A stretch of 10,152 nt of DNA from SVEL01 sp964573715 (GTDB lineage Bacteria > Bacillota > Clostridia > Lachnospirales > Lachnospiraceae), in the NCBI GenBank assembly GCA_964573715.1, contig CAZNKR010000055.1:1-10152 (forward strand). Direction: 5' to 3'. The notes beneath the pieces were generated by a model, which was not told the origin of the DNA, ran no database searches, and saw nothing but the letters and a program-made list of their open reading frames with translations. The position numbers and the translations under genes were made by a program. This document shows positions 1 to 6,908 of this stretch, one piece after another. Position 1 is the stretch's first letter; each line of letters opens with the position of its first letter.

Positions 1-361
1 GAACTAAGTCCATTAGTCTTAATGTGGGATTTTTAGGCGATGATAAATGGGAAGTTATTGTAAGGTACGTAGAAAATTTGCAGCGTGTAAGTGATTTAGG
101 TGCTACAATTACAAATTTACTTAATAATTTTGCAATAGTCATTACCACAAAAGAAAATATTGAAACAATGTCAAATTTTCCCGAGATAATCTATATTGAA
201 AAGCCCAAAAGATTATATTTTGAAGTCTTTAATTCTGTTCAAACCTCTTGTATAACACCAATACAATCTGAAATGACCCTCTATGGAAATAATATATATA
301 TTTCATTTATTGATTCTGGTATAGATTATAAAAATCCTGTATTTATGGATGAAAATGGAAT
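1..361 (+). pseudogene. S8 (subtilisin-like, CspA/B-type) peptidase, N-terminal fragment
   Basis: The frame is open from the window edge, so the gene starts upstream; the GTG at 24 is only an internal codon. The translation shows an inhibitor-like N-terminal part ending in YIEKPKRLYF (about codons 57-66 from position 24), a C-containing linker (SCITPIQ), and then FIDSGIDY with the catalytic Asp of the Asp/His/Ser triad near nt 312. This order is characteristic of clostridial S8 peptidases of the Csp type, which are usually over 500 residues. Here similarity stops after about MDENGI (nt ~361). The frame then runs into the ribosome binding site and coding start of the next gene and stops at 420-422. 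The His and Ser parts of the triad are absent, so the product would be inactive. It reads as a truncated gene joined by a deletion to the XRE gene. Family recognition is from motifs only. Confidence 0.72.
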
Positions 362-418
362 TGGAGGATGTATTCTTATGAACGAATACATAGTAAAAGT
401 AGATGAAGGTTTGAAGTA

Positions 419-664
419 TTGATTGAAAAGGAACAGGAGCGCATTAGAGCAGATGTTATTAATCAATACATAAGCTGTCGTAAAAAACTAGGCATGACAC
501 AGGCAGATGTGGCAGCAACACTTAATACGAAGAGGCCTAATATTACAAGATTTGAGAATGGAAGTTATAATCCTACACTTGATTTCTTGGTTAAGGTCGC
601 TGAAGGAATGGGAAAAAAAGTGGAGATTAGGCTTGTTGATAAGGAGAATATGAATGGCAAATAA
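419..664 (+). CDS. XRE-family helix-turn-helix regulator (start uncertain, possible frameshift)
   Basis: This encodes a small DNA-binding protein of 81 codons from TTG 419. Residues ~17-73 form a lambda-repressor/HTH_3 domain, with the recognition region around GMTQADVAATLNTKRPNITR and the typical FENG.YNPTLDFL after it. The start is doubtful. ATG 378 has an excellent GGAGG at 363-367 (10-nt spacing) and opens MNEYIVKVDEGLKY, but this frame stops at 420-422, exactly where the HTH frame begins. One extra T in the TATT at 417-420 would join them into one ~95-residue protein (…GLKYLIEKEQERI…), which reads naturally. Either a 1-bp deletion or assembly error has split the gene, or the TTG start (GAAGG at 405-409) is used by coupling. 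The 3' end carries AAGGAG (641-646), the binding site for the next gene, which it overlaps. It probably regulates its own two-gene operon. Confidence 0.75.
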   Translation: MIEKEQERIRADVINQYISCRKKLGMTQADVAATLNTKRPNITRFENGSYNPTLDFLVKVAEGMGKKVEIRLVDKENMNGK

Positions 665-803
665 TAGTATAATTGCAGTGCAAGATATACCAATTACTGT
701 TACTAGTACAGATATGGATGATTACATATGCATAATAGATATGGCCGCATCAAAGTCAGAAAATATCCGTATGGACCGCCATTATACGCCATCCTTTCAC
801 TAA
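654..803 (+). pseudogene. KilA-N domain protein, N-terminal fragment
   Basis: ATG 654 lies 7 nt after AAGGAG (641-646) and overlaps the end of the XRE gene by 11 bp, so the two were translated together. The first ~38 residues contain DIPITVTSTDMDDYICIIDM followed by AASKSEN, the start of the KilA-N DNA-binding domain (pattern …DDYIxxTDIAxxK…), which occurs in phage and mobile-element proteins. An intact member would continue with an NWxR-type helix and total well over 200 residues. Here similarity ends near nt 770 and a foreign tail runs to the stop at 801-803. This is the beginning of a gene cut by a deletion or rearrangement. XRE plus KilA-N suggests a prophage-derived or accessory cassette (inference). 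Confidence 0.6.
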
Positions 804-817
804 TCATTCTTTTTTCT

Positions 818-853
818 TTAGTAAATTGGCAATTTAAACGTTTCTAAATACAT
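818..853 (-). pseudogene. Start-only remnant of a gene downstream of the lipoprotein
   Basis: The - strand ATG (853-851) has a near-ideal Shine-Dalgarno (AGGAGGAG at 865-858) and begins 15 bp after the lipoprotein stop codon. It opens only 11 codons (MYLETFKLPIY) before TAA. So good a translation start in front of so short a frame suggests the next gene of the operon was removed by the same rearrangement that truncated the KilA-N gene from the other side. The start resembles that of some clostridial AAA-type ATP-binding proteins, but 11 residues are too few to name it. Confidence 0.3.
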
Positions 854-868
854 GTCACTCCTCCTAAA

Positions 869-1789
869 TTACTGAAGAGTTGTTAACACAGTAATAATAT
901 TAGCTTCCATTTCTTTCTGTTCTGATGCTTTTAATTTATCTGATGTTCTTACAAGAACCGTTCCAATTACAGTATGGGAGCCTGATGCAAATATGCCACC
1001 ATCAAAAGCTGCTAGGTAATCATTTCTTTTCTGAGCATCTTCCGGTGTTGTATATACTTCGATACTTCCACCACAATCTGTTCCTTTTTCAATGACTGTA
1101 CTTCCAGATACATCTCCCTGATTTACAAGTTCACTAGAGAAATACACCTGAGCGGTGTATCCACCAGCCTTGTTCAATTTTTCGTTTGGATCATTGTATT
1201 CTGTTACAGCAGAAATATCTACTACATTTGCTACCTGACCCAGGCAATCAATAATATATCCTTCAGATGGATGATTTACTAACGCATACTGTTGAATACT
1301 TATATCTAATTCCTGATACAATTTATCCAAATTTGCTAATGCATCCGAATAATCATTTGCAGTAATTTCTTCAGTAACCTCATTTATCTCTTCTAAAGTT
1401 GCAGGCATTTCGGGAATGTCCTTCTTTGATGCCTTTGTTTCAGATATTGCAGTTTCTAATGATGGTCTAAGCGTTTCATCTAATGCCAAATCCTCACTTG
1501 TTACTAGTTGTTCTGCCTTAGTGACCTCAGTATCCAATGATGCATTCAAAGCATTAGCTCCATCTTTTGCACTATTATAACTATCAATTGCTGCTATATA
1601 CGACTGACATTCACTTCCTCTATCTACTGAATCTTTATAATCACCTAGCGAGTCATAAATTGTTAAAGCTGATGAATAATCTCCTGCTTCCTGAAACGTA
1701 ACCGCCTCTTTGTAATCATTACTCTTACATCCTGTAAGTCCAAGGCACATCATTCCTACTACACATGCTACTAAAAGTTTTTTTCTCAT
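869..1789 (-). CDS. Surface lipoprotein with TPR-like N-terminal region
   Basis: This 306-residue protein is predicted to be anchored to the outer face of the membrane. It has a lipoprotein signal peptide (MRKK, hydrophobic core, LTGC lipobox at residues 18-21, Cys21 lipidated). Residues ~24-60 hold a TPR-like helical pair (YKEAVTFQEAGDYSSALTIY, then LGDYKDS), a repeat type common in clostridial lipoproteins. Helix-rich acidic sequence follows to ~170. A C-terminal domain (~175-306) has VNHPSEGYIIDCLGQV and SGSHTVIGTVLVRTS, which I cannot assign to a family. The start is supported by GGAGG (1801-1797), 7 nt upstream. It follows the binding protein/chemoreceptor pair on the same strand but is separated by a terminator-like hairpin, so it probably has its own promoter. 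Function unknown; a role in binding or scaffolding at the envelope is only a guess. Confidence 0.85.
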   Translation of the reverse strand: MRKKLLVACVVGMMCLGLTGCKSNDYKEAVTFQEAGDYSSALTIYDSLGDYKDSVDRGSECQSYIAAIDSYNSAKDGANALNASLDTEVTKAEQLVTSEDLALDETLRPSLETAISETKASKKDIPEMPATLEEINEVTEEITANDYSDALANLDKLYQELDISIQQYALVNHPSEGYIIDCLGQVANVVDISAVTEYNDPNEKLNKAGGYTAQVYFSSELVNQGDVSGSTVIEKGTDCGGSIEVYTTPEDAQKRNDYLAAFDGGIFASGSHTVIGTVLVRTSDKLKASEQKEMEANIITVLTTLQ

Positions 1790-1826
1790 TTTACTTCCTC
1801 CGTTGTTATAGTATTAATCTACGTTA

Positions 1827-1856
1827 AGTATAGGTCACTTTTTTTATTATGTCTAA
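1827..1856 (-). promoter_or_regulatory. Possible sigma-A promoter of the lipoprotein gene
   Basis: On the - strand, TTAGAC (1856-1851) and TATACT (1832-1827) are separated by 18 bp, about 40 bp upstream of the lipoprotein start. The -10 is good and the -35 moderate. It lies between the upstream terminator-like hairpin and the gene, as expected for an independent unit. Confidence 0.35.
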
Positions 1857-1890
1857 TACCTAAAGTAAATACAAACTTATGCTTCAAAAG

Positions 1891-1928
1891 CAAAAAAGAC
1901 CGTTGTCTTTTTTAGACTACGGCCTTTT
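1891..1928 (-). terminator. Rho-independent terminator after the chemoreceptor gene
   Basis: On the - strand the RNA folds as GGCCGT-A-GTCT, short A-rich loop, AGAC-A-ACGGTC (arms 1924-1914 and 1908-1898, one G-U pair and one A/A mismatch), followed by TTTTTTG. It begins 11 bp beyond the chemoreceptor stop codon. The other strand also has a T-run after the stem, so it may work in both directions. Confidence 0.75.
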
Positions 1929-1935
1929 AAAATCT

Positions 1936-3672
1936 TTAAAATGTTGTAAATACATCAATTCCTTGCTGTAAGGTTGTTGCTATTTCCTTGTTCATCTGCA
2001 TACGGTCATTTATCTTTTCCATATCAAGAACAAGCTGTTGTGTGCTTTCAGCTGCACCAGTTACACCCTTTGCACCTTCACCAATAGCCTGAGTAATTGT
2101 AACTATTGATTCTACGATTTCTTCCATTTCTTTCTTTAATGTATCTGTTTTTGAATTAAACTCTTCCATAACACCTTCAATATAAGATGCATTTTGTTTA
2201 TATTCTACACCACTGTCAACAAAGTCAGCAAATTCTGGAAGAATTGAATCATTCATATACTCGACCAGATTGTTTGCGTTATTAGAAAGATTATGAACTG
2301 CATTTGTTACGATGCTATTAATGTTTTGGATTCTGTTAGCTGTTTCTCTACTAGAATCTGCCAACTGTCTAATTTCATCAGCAACAACCGCAAATCCTTT
2401 TCCTGCTTCTCCTGCTCTAGCTGCCTCAATTGAAGCGTTAAGAGCCAAAAGATTGGTCTGACTAGAAATATTCAATATCTCGTTTGTAAGTTCATTTACC
2501 TGATCAACACTCTTGCTTTCAGCAATTGCTTTGTTAAGTACTAAAAGAATATCTTCAACCTTAGTACTTGTTTCTTCCATATTGGATTGAGCATCATGCT
2601 CCATCTTTTCTGCATGCTGTTTCATCTGTTTTGTATATGCATTTATTTCATCAGACTTTTCTGCAATAATATCAACATCCTTACGTACTGAAATTGTATT
2701 ATCATTAATATTACCTGCTGAATTTCCAACCTCCTGCATAGTAGCTGAAAGTTCTTCAGTTACTGCTGAAAGGTCACTAGCACTTTCATTTGAAGTAATA
2801 ACACTTTCTTGTACCTCAGCAACAACAGTTTCCATATGACGAGTATTTTCAATAATCATCTTAAGAATTGTCTGAAGCTTGTCCATAAATATATTGAAGC
2901 CATGACCTAAATCTGCGATTTCTGCAATAGAAACAATATTTACACGCTTTGTTAAATCTCCCTGACCTTCATCAATATTAGAAATGATTTCTCTAATCTG
3001 CTTGTTTGTACGAGTAATTGGTCTAATAAGAAACTTAACTACAAATACAAAGGTAATAAGAAGGGCTACAACAAATACCACTATAAAAAATGTACTTCCT
3101 ACTAATGCAATGCCATAAACAAAGGAAAGATTTTCTCTTGCAATGTCTGCACCATTAGTTGCGTTTTCTGTCATGTTATCAATTTGCTTTTGAATTGTAT
3201 TGTTGTATTCTGCAATAGGACCATTAGCAATAGCATAAGCTTGTTCATTTTGTCCATTTGCACTAAATGCCATAAGACTAGCAATCTCATACTTTAAGTC
3301 TCCATATGTGGAAACAAGCTTTTCAAAAGATTCTTTGTCCTCGTCTAGCAAAAATCCAGCTTCATATTCCTCTAAGGTTGCTTCTAATGTAGCTTCGTCT
3401 TCTCTTATTTCTCCAACCAAACTAATTAATGTGTTTAGGTCTGTAGCAATAATATGTGACAATGCGTCACTATGTATTTTTTGTGTTTGTTCCTGAATCG
3501 TTGCAAGTTCAGTAATACTTGCCATATATTCATCTGCAATTTCTGTTGCATTTGCGTTTACTGTACTAATATTTGCTATCGCTCCAATATTTGAAGCTAT
3601 AGCCACAATACCTAGAATAGAAATAGGTATAAGAATCAAGGTTTTAATACCAATACGTTTTTTCTTTTTCAT
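1936..3672 (-). CDS. Methyl-accepting chemotaxis protein (membrane chemoreceptor)
   Basis: This complete 578-residue transmembrane chemoreceptor signals through CheA/CheW to the flagellar motor. Order: KKKK-rich N-terminus and first membrane segment (~9-30); an extracellular, all-helical ligand region (~35-182, four-helix-bundle style); second membrane segment (~184-214); HAMP linker (~216-268, with the DEGQGDLTKRV motif); and a cytoplasmic coiled-coil signalling domain. The near-invariant hairpin tip is at ~398-446, including SQTNLLALNASIEAARAGE and GKGFAVVADEIRQLA. No C-terminal CheR-binding pentapeptide is visible. GGAGG at 3684-3680 sits 7 nt before ATG and overlaps the stop of the upstream solute-binding protein gene, leaving 11 bp between the two genes. 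They are therefore co-transcribed, and the receptor probably senses the ligand-loaded binding protein (inference). The terminator hairpin at 1891-1928 ends the unit. Confidence 0.95.
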   Translation of the reverse strand: MKKKKRIGIKTLILIPISILGIVAIASNIGAIANISTVNANATEIADEYMASITELATIQEQTQKIHSDALSHIIATDLNTLISLVGEIREDEATLEATLEEYEAGFLLDEDKESFEKLVSTYGDLKYEIASLMAFSANGQNEQAYAIANGPIAEYNNTIQKQIDNMTENATNGADIARENLSFVYGIALVGSTFFIVVFVVALLITFVFVVKFLIRPITRTNKQIREIISNIDEGQGDLTKRVNIVSIAEIADLGHGFNIFMDKLQTILKMIIENTRHMETVVAEVQESVITSNESASDLSAVTEELSATMQEVGNSAGNINDNTISVRKDVDIIAEKSDEINAYTKQMKQHAEKMEHDAQSNMEETSTKVEDILLVLNKAIAESKSVDQVNELTNEILNISSQTNLLALNASIEAARAGEAGKGFAVVADEIRQLADSSRETANRIQNINSIVTNAVHNLSNNANNLVEYMNDSILPEFADFVDSGVEYKQNASYIEGVMEEFNSKTDTLKKEMEEIVESIVTITQAIGEGAKGVTGAAESTQQLVLDMEKINDRMQMNKEIATTLQQGIDVFTTF

Positions 3673-3683
3673 CCTGCGTCCTC

Positions 3684-4961
3684 CTACTTAACCGTTGATG
3701 CTGTAATACCATTTACAAGATTATCCATTAATTCTTGCAACTCTATTCCATTTGGATTTCCAGCAGCAATAATATCTGCAAACTGAACACATGCATCCCA
3801 GTAGCTGTTTCCAACTCTTTGAAGTGTACCGAATTCACCCTGAGCAATAACTGCCTGAATAGCTGGTACCTGTTTAACTGCATCTGATGCAGCTGCATTT
3901 ATATTTGATGGACCCTGATTTTTAACTTCAAAACGTAAGGTTTGATTTTGCTCGTTTGTTAACCAATCTGCTAACTTTTGTGCCCAACCAACATGGTTTG
4001 AATAAGCATTTACACCCATCATCTTATATCCTGTAAAGGATGCCATCTGCACCTGCTTCTCAGCTAATGTGTAGGTTGGAAGCTTACATGCACCATAATC
4101 ATCTCCCCAAATTTCTTTAATCTTAACTGCGTTCCATACACCACTAATACCTGCAACAAATTCTCCCGACTGGGCGCCTTTTATAAAATCGGCATCCACC
4201 TGTTCAACAAATGCAGGATTGCTTGTAATGTCTAATAAGCTTTGTGCAATTGCAATACCTGTTACAGTACCATCTGTTTTGTTCCAGTTACAATGATTTG
4301 TAACACCATCATCATTTAATCCGAAATCTAAACCTGTATTTCCAAAGAAGGAATACAGATACCAGCCTGAACTAAACTCCATGGAAACTTTCTTGTTTGC
4401 CGCATTGGCAGCTGCCAATATTCCATCCATTGTTTTAACATCAGCATCTGTAAAATAATTCTTGTTATAGTACAAGAAACATCCGTTGTCTGCTGTATAC
4501 GGATATGCATATAACACATCATTGTATGTAGCTGCTTCAACTGATTCTGCTAAGTTGGCATTTTTAACTTCTTCACTATTTGCAACAGGTGCCAAAGCTC
4601 CTGCAGCAACCATACTTAACAACTGGTCATCTGGAATAGTAAACACATCTGCTCCATTGTGAATATCTGCAAGTAATGTATCTTTTGTCATAGATTCATT
4701 TTGTTCTGCAACTGTTATTTCAAATTCAGCCTTGCCTGCATATTCCTGTTTGAAGCTTTCAATCATCTGATTCATTAATTCTACATTTTCTGTATCTGCC
4801 CAAACTGTAAGTTCAACCTTTCCGGATTCTAATGTTTGTTCCTCTTTATTTTGATTTTCATCCCCCTGTGTAGCATCTTCCTTGGTATTTCCACCGCATC
4901 CAGCTAACGAGGATGTAATTAGGACTCCTACTAATACTGTTGCCAATAATTTCTTTTTCAT
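3684..4961 (-). CDS. Extracellular solute-binding lipoprotein, family 1 (MalE-like)
   Basis: This 425-residue lipoprotein binds a sugar, probably a malto-oligosaccharide or similar, at the cell surface. It has a lipobox (LAGC, residues 19-22), an acidic linker to ~45, then VELTVWADTENVELM (~48-62), the usual first strand and helix of MalE-type proteins. YAYPYTADNGCFLYYNKNYF (~152-171), the SFFGNTG region and GYKMMGVNAYSNHVGWAQK (about 318-336) also match the family, and the length is normal. SD AAGGAG (4973-4968) lies 6 nt before ATG. It is the first gene of an operon with a chemoreceptor just 11 bp downstream; no permease or ATPase genes are in the window. This arrangement suggests binding-protein-dependent chemotaxis, as known for maltose and galactose/ribose systems, although it could also feed a permease elsewhere. 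The substrate is inferred from family resemblance only. Confidence 0.92.
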   Translation of the reverse strand: MKKKLLATVLVGVLITSSLAGCGGNTKEDATQGDENQNKEEQTLESGKVELTVWADTENVELMNQMIESFKQEYAGKAEFEITVAEQNESMTKDTLLADIHNGADVFTIPDDQLLSMVAAGALAPVANSEEVKNANLAESVEAATYNDVLYAYPYTADNGCFLYYNKNYFTDADVKTMDGILAAANAANKKVSMEFSSGWYLYSFFGNTGLDFGLNDDGVTNHCNWNKTDGTVTGIAIAQSLLDITSNPAFVEQVDADFIKGAQSGEFVAGISGVWNAVKIKEIWGDDYGACKLPTYTLAEKQVQMASFTGYKMMGVNAYSNHVGWAQKLADWLTNEQNQTLRFEVKNQGPSNINAAASDAVKQVPAIQAVIAQGEFGTLQRVGNSYWDACVQFADIIAAGNPNGIELQELMDNLVNGITASTVK

Positions 4962-4991
4962 GCTGTGCTCCTTCCGCTGTGATAAAAAAGC

Positions 4992-5049
4992 AAAAAAGTA
5001 TACAGTTTTAGGGGCGCAAAAAAACTGCTCCTATATATAATACTTTTTT
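4992..5049 (-). promoter_or_regulatory. Hairpin in the leader of the binding-protein/chemoreceptor operon
   Basis: Nested inverted repeats: outer arms AAAAAAGTAT (4992-5001) and ATACTTTTTT (5040-5049), inner arms CAGTTTT (5003-5009) and AAAACTG (5021-5027). On the - strand the inner stem is followed by a T-rich tract, so it resembles an attenuator. It lies after the predicted promoter and ~20 bp before the SD of the binding-protein gene. It may be a regulatory leader or just a stabilising 5' hairpin; it matches no riboswitch class I recognise. Confidence 0.5.
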
Positions 5050-5077
5050 ATATTTTGTTCACGAAAATTCTATTCAT

Positions 5078-5106
5078 ATTATACCTTAGGCGTACAGCTT
5101 TTTCAA
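5078..5106 (-). promoter_or_regulatory. Sigma-A promoter for the binding-protein/chemoreceptor operon
   Basis: On the - strand: TTGAAA (-35, 5106-5101), a 17-bp spacer, and TATAAT (-10, 5083-5078). Transcription would start near 5071, giving a leader of ~110 nt that contains the hairpin at 4992-5049. Both hexamers and the spacing are near consensus. The promoter lies directly downstream of the oxidoreductase remnant. Confidence 0.7.
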
Positions 5107-5128
5107 TTATTTTATATAAATTTAACGA

Positions 5129-5305
5129 TTAAATCCACGCACTTTTATTTTTCCTTACAAATTCTCTAAAGGTTTGTGGTTTTTTCACCATTACATCATA
5201 AAATGTTGTGGTTATAGTTTTAGCAGTTCCAAGTCTTGTCATAAGATACAGCATGTTCATTACATTTGCATAACCCTTTTCTAATCCTCTTACCGAAAGT
5301 GCATT
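5129..5305 (-). pseudogene. NmrA-like NAD(P)-binding oxidoreductase, C-terminal fragment
   Basis: An open frame of 58 codons ends at TAA 5131-5129 and is bounded upstream by an in-frame TAG at 5308-5306. It has no start codon with an SD. The translation contains MLYLMTRLGTAKTITTTFYD and KKPQTFREFVRKNKSAWI at the C-terminus. This resembles the last part of NmrA-type/atypical SDR oxidoreductases (family usually ~280-300 residues), in which an FxxFxxxxxxxW-like tail is common. The Rossmann nucleotide-binding half is missing. It is a gene relic whose 3' end now abuts the promoter of the binding-protein operon. Confidence 0.5.
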
Positions 5306-5319
5306 CTATTTAAATGCAC
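5299..5319. repeat. Short perfect inverted repeat at the broken end of the NmrA-like fragment
   Basis: GTGCATT (5299-5305) and AATGCAC (5313-5319), separated by 7 bp, form a perfect dyad exactly where the oxidoreductase similarity ends. It could be a deletion endpoint, a small operator or chance. The stretch 5320-5421 beyond it is AT-rich and holds nothing I can identify. Confidence 0.35.
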
Positions 5320-5421
5320 AGTTAATAATGTTTCGTAATATACCATGTATTTTTTGCGAATTTTGTATCTCCACATGCAATCTTCTTTATACTACAAGTA
5401 CATGTTTTCTTTATAAGATAA

Positions 5422-5841
5422 CTATATTTAAGCAAGCAGCATTATGATTTTGGTGAATTAAAAGCACTAGTTGTAGATGATGATGTCATAGTGTGCGAAC
5501 AGGCAGTTATCACTCTTAAGGAAATAGGAGTAGTTTCTGAATGGGTAGATGGTGGTAAAAAGGCTTTTGAAAGGGCACTGGGAAAACAATATGAGGAAGC
5601 TACAATTGTTAGCGAAGACTTTAAATTTGAAGGTAAACGTGTACTTCTTGCAGAGGATCATCCACTAAATGTGGAGGTTGCAACAAGACTATTAGAGAGT
5701 AAGGGTTTTAAGGTGGAAGATGATGTTCAAAAGTCAAGGGCAGCAGGCATGAATGCACATCTTGCAAAGCCTATAGAACCAGCTATTATGTATCAAACCT
5801 TATATGATTTTATATATGGAAAAAAGAATCTTCAAGATTAA
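5422..5841 (+). pseudogene. Hybrid sensor kinase remnant: pieces of two receiver domains
   Basis: The frame is open from just after a stop at 5419-5421 to TAA 5839-5841, with no plausible start; the GTG at 5491 lacks an SD. Three pieces are joined in frame. First, the beginning of a receiver domain (LKALVVDDDVIVCEQA, acidic DDD near 5476-5484). Then a linker and the beginning of a second receiver (GKRVLLAEDHPLNVEVATRL, LLESKGFKVED). Last, the end of a receiver (KSRAAGMNAHLAKPIEPA with the conserved KP, then MYQTLYDFIYGK). Both phospho-acceptor Asp regions and the middle strands are gone, as are all upstream kinase domains. This is the tail of a large hybrid histidine kinase with double REC, shortened by at least two internal deletions that kept the frame. 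It cannot work as a normal phosphorelay protein. Confidence 0.72.
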
Positions 5842-5905
5842 TAAAAAGAGTGTAATTTTCCTTAACCTATGATAAAATATATTAAAGATTAACGTATGTG
5901 AAATA

Positions 5906-5921
5906 ACTGAATAAGTTCAGT
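5906..5921. promoter_or_regulatory. Small dyad upstream of the dehydrogenase gene
   Basis: ACTGAA-TAAG-TTCAGT is a perfect 6-bp inverted repeat ~40 bp before the ATG at 5961. It could be an operator half-site pair or a leader hairpin. A TATGATAAAAT at 5868-5878 upstream could serve as an extended -10, but no convincing -35 accompanies it. Confidence 0.3.
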
Positions 5922-5960
5922 GAAATTATAAATTATCAAAGATGATGAGGAGGATTCAAA

Positions 5961-6908
5961 ATGAAGAAAGTAGTAGTAGCAGGCGGTGGTGTTTTAGGCA
6001 GCCAGATAGCTTTTCAGGCAGCTTATTGTGGATTTGATGTAACGATTTGGCTTCGAAGTGAGGGCAGTATTACTAGAACACAACCAAAGATTGATCATTT
6101 AAAACAGGTTTATATTGATACCATTAATTTAATGGCAACAAAGGAAGGACAGACGCCAGTTACATGGGCAAGAGGTCTTGCAGATTATGACACCTTTGAT
6201 AAGGATGAGTGTTTAGGAAAGGTAGAAAAGGCATATAGTGGTTTAAAGTTAGAATTAGACATGGCAAAAGCAGTAGAGGATGCAGATCTTGTTATTGAAT
6301 CCATGGCCGAAAATGTTGACGACAAGGTTAAATTCTACAATGCACTAGCTCCACTTTTACCAGAAAAAACAGTTATTGTTACAAATTCCTCTACGTTACT
6401 TCCATCAAAGTTTGCAAAATATACAGGAAGACCTGATAAATATTTATCACTTCATTTTGCAAATTCTATTTGGAAGAACAATACTGCCGAAATCATGGCA
6501 CAAGCAAAGACAGACAGCAAATATTTTGATAAAATTATGAATTTTGCTACGGATATTCGTATGATTCCACTTCCTGTACGTAAAGAAAAGTCTGGATATT
6601 TACTAAATTCTATGTTAGTACCATTACTATTTTCAGCAATGGACCTTTACGTAAATGAGGTATCTGATCCTGAGAGTATTGATAAGGCATGGACGTTAGG
6701 AACAGGTGCTCCAAAAGGACCTTTCCAAATTTTAGATACTGTAGGTCTTACAACGGCACACAATATTGTTAGCATGTATCTTAAAGTTCCATCTTTCCTT
6801 GCACCATACAATTTCAAAGGCATGGATAAGATGCTGAAAAAGTATATAGATGAAGGAAAATTAGGAATGTCTTCAGGGGAAGGATTTTATAAATACGATA
6901 AGGAGTAA
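5961..6908 (+). CDS. 3-hydroxyacyl-CoA dehydrogenase family protein
   Basis: This complete 315-residue cytoplasmic NAD(P)-dependent dehydrogenase would reversibly oxidise the 3-hydroxyl of an acyl-CoA or related hydroxy acid. The N-terminal Rossmann fold has the dinucleotide motif GGGVLGSQIA (8-17), and VIESMAENVDDK (111-122) is the family's conserved Glu segment. NSSTLLPS (142-149), LHFANSIWKNNTAEI with the probable catalytic pair His165/Glu177, and KSGYLLNSMLVPLL (210-223) match the 3HAD layout. In typical family members the His segment reads HFFNP; here it is HFANSIW, so the substrate may differ from 3-hydroxybutyryl-CoA. The C-terminal helical domain ends in SSGEGFYKY, also typical. AGGAGG (5948-5953) lies 7 nt before ATG. 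The next gene, a broken chemoreceptor, starts 27 bp downstream and was probably co-transcribed. No other butyrate or beta-oxidation genes are near. Confidence 0.9.
   Translation: MKKVVVAGGGVLGSQIAFQAAYCGFDVTIWLRSEGSITRTQPKIDHLKQVYIDTINLMATKEGQTPVTWARGLADYDTFDKDECLGKVEKAYSGLKLELDMAKAVEDADLVIESMAENVDDKVKFYNALAPLLPEKTVIVTNSSTLLPSKFAKYTGRPDKYLSLHFANSIWKNNTAEIMAQAKTDSKYFDKIMNFATDIRMIPLPVRKEKSGYLLNSMLVPLLFSAMDLYVNEVSDPESIDKAWTLGTGAPKGPFQILDTVGLTTAHNIVSMYLKVPSFLAPYNFKGMDKMLKKYIDEGKLGMSSGEGFYKYDKE

Noticed and set aside
728..847. A + strand 39-codon frame with a hydrophobic end (LYAILSLIILFSLVNW) that looks like a membrane-protein tail.
   Set aside because: It has no SD, its first part overlaps the KilA-N frame out of phase, and T-rich DNA gives hydrophobic translations by chance. 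Too short to support.
3308..3496. + strand frame of 62 codons inside the chemoreceptor gene.
   Set aside because: Serine-rich antisense shadow of a strongly supported coding frame; no SD.
5306..5421. Small RNA or regulatory gene between the two remnants.
   Set aside because: No consistent hairpin-plus-T-run, promoter or open frame could be supported.
5467..5661. - strand frame of 64 codons opposite the hybrid kinase remnant.
   Set aside because: No recognisable motif; the + strand reads as clear receiver-domain sequence.
5821..5860. Possible terminator after the hybrid kinase remnant (AATCTT/AAGATT).
   Set aside because: The two arms are separated by a single base, so a stable hairpin cannot form, and no good T-run follows.
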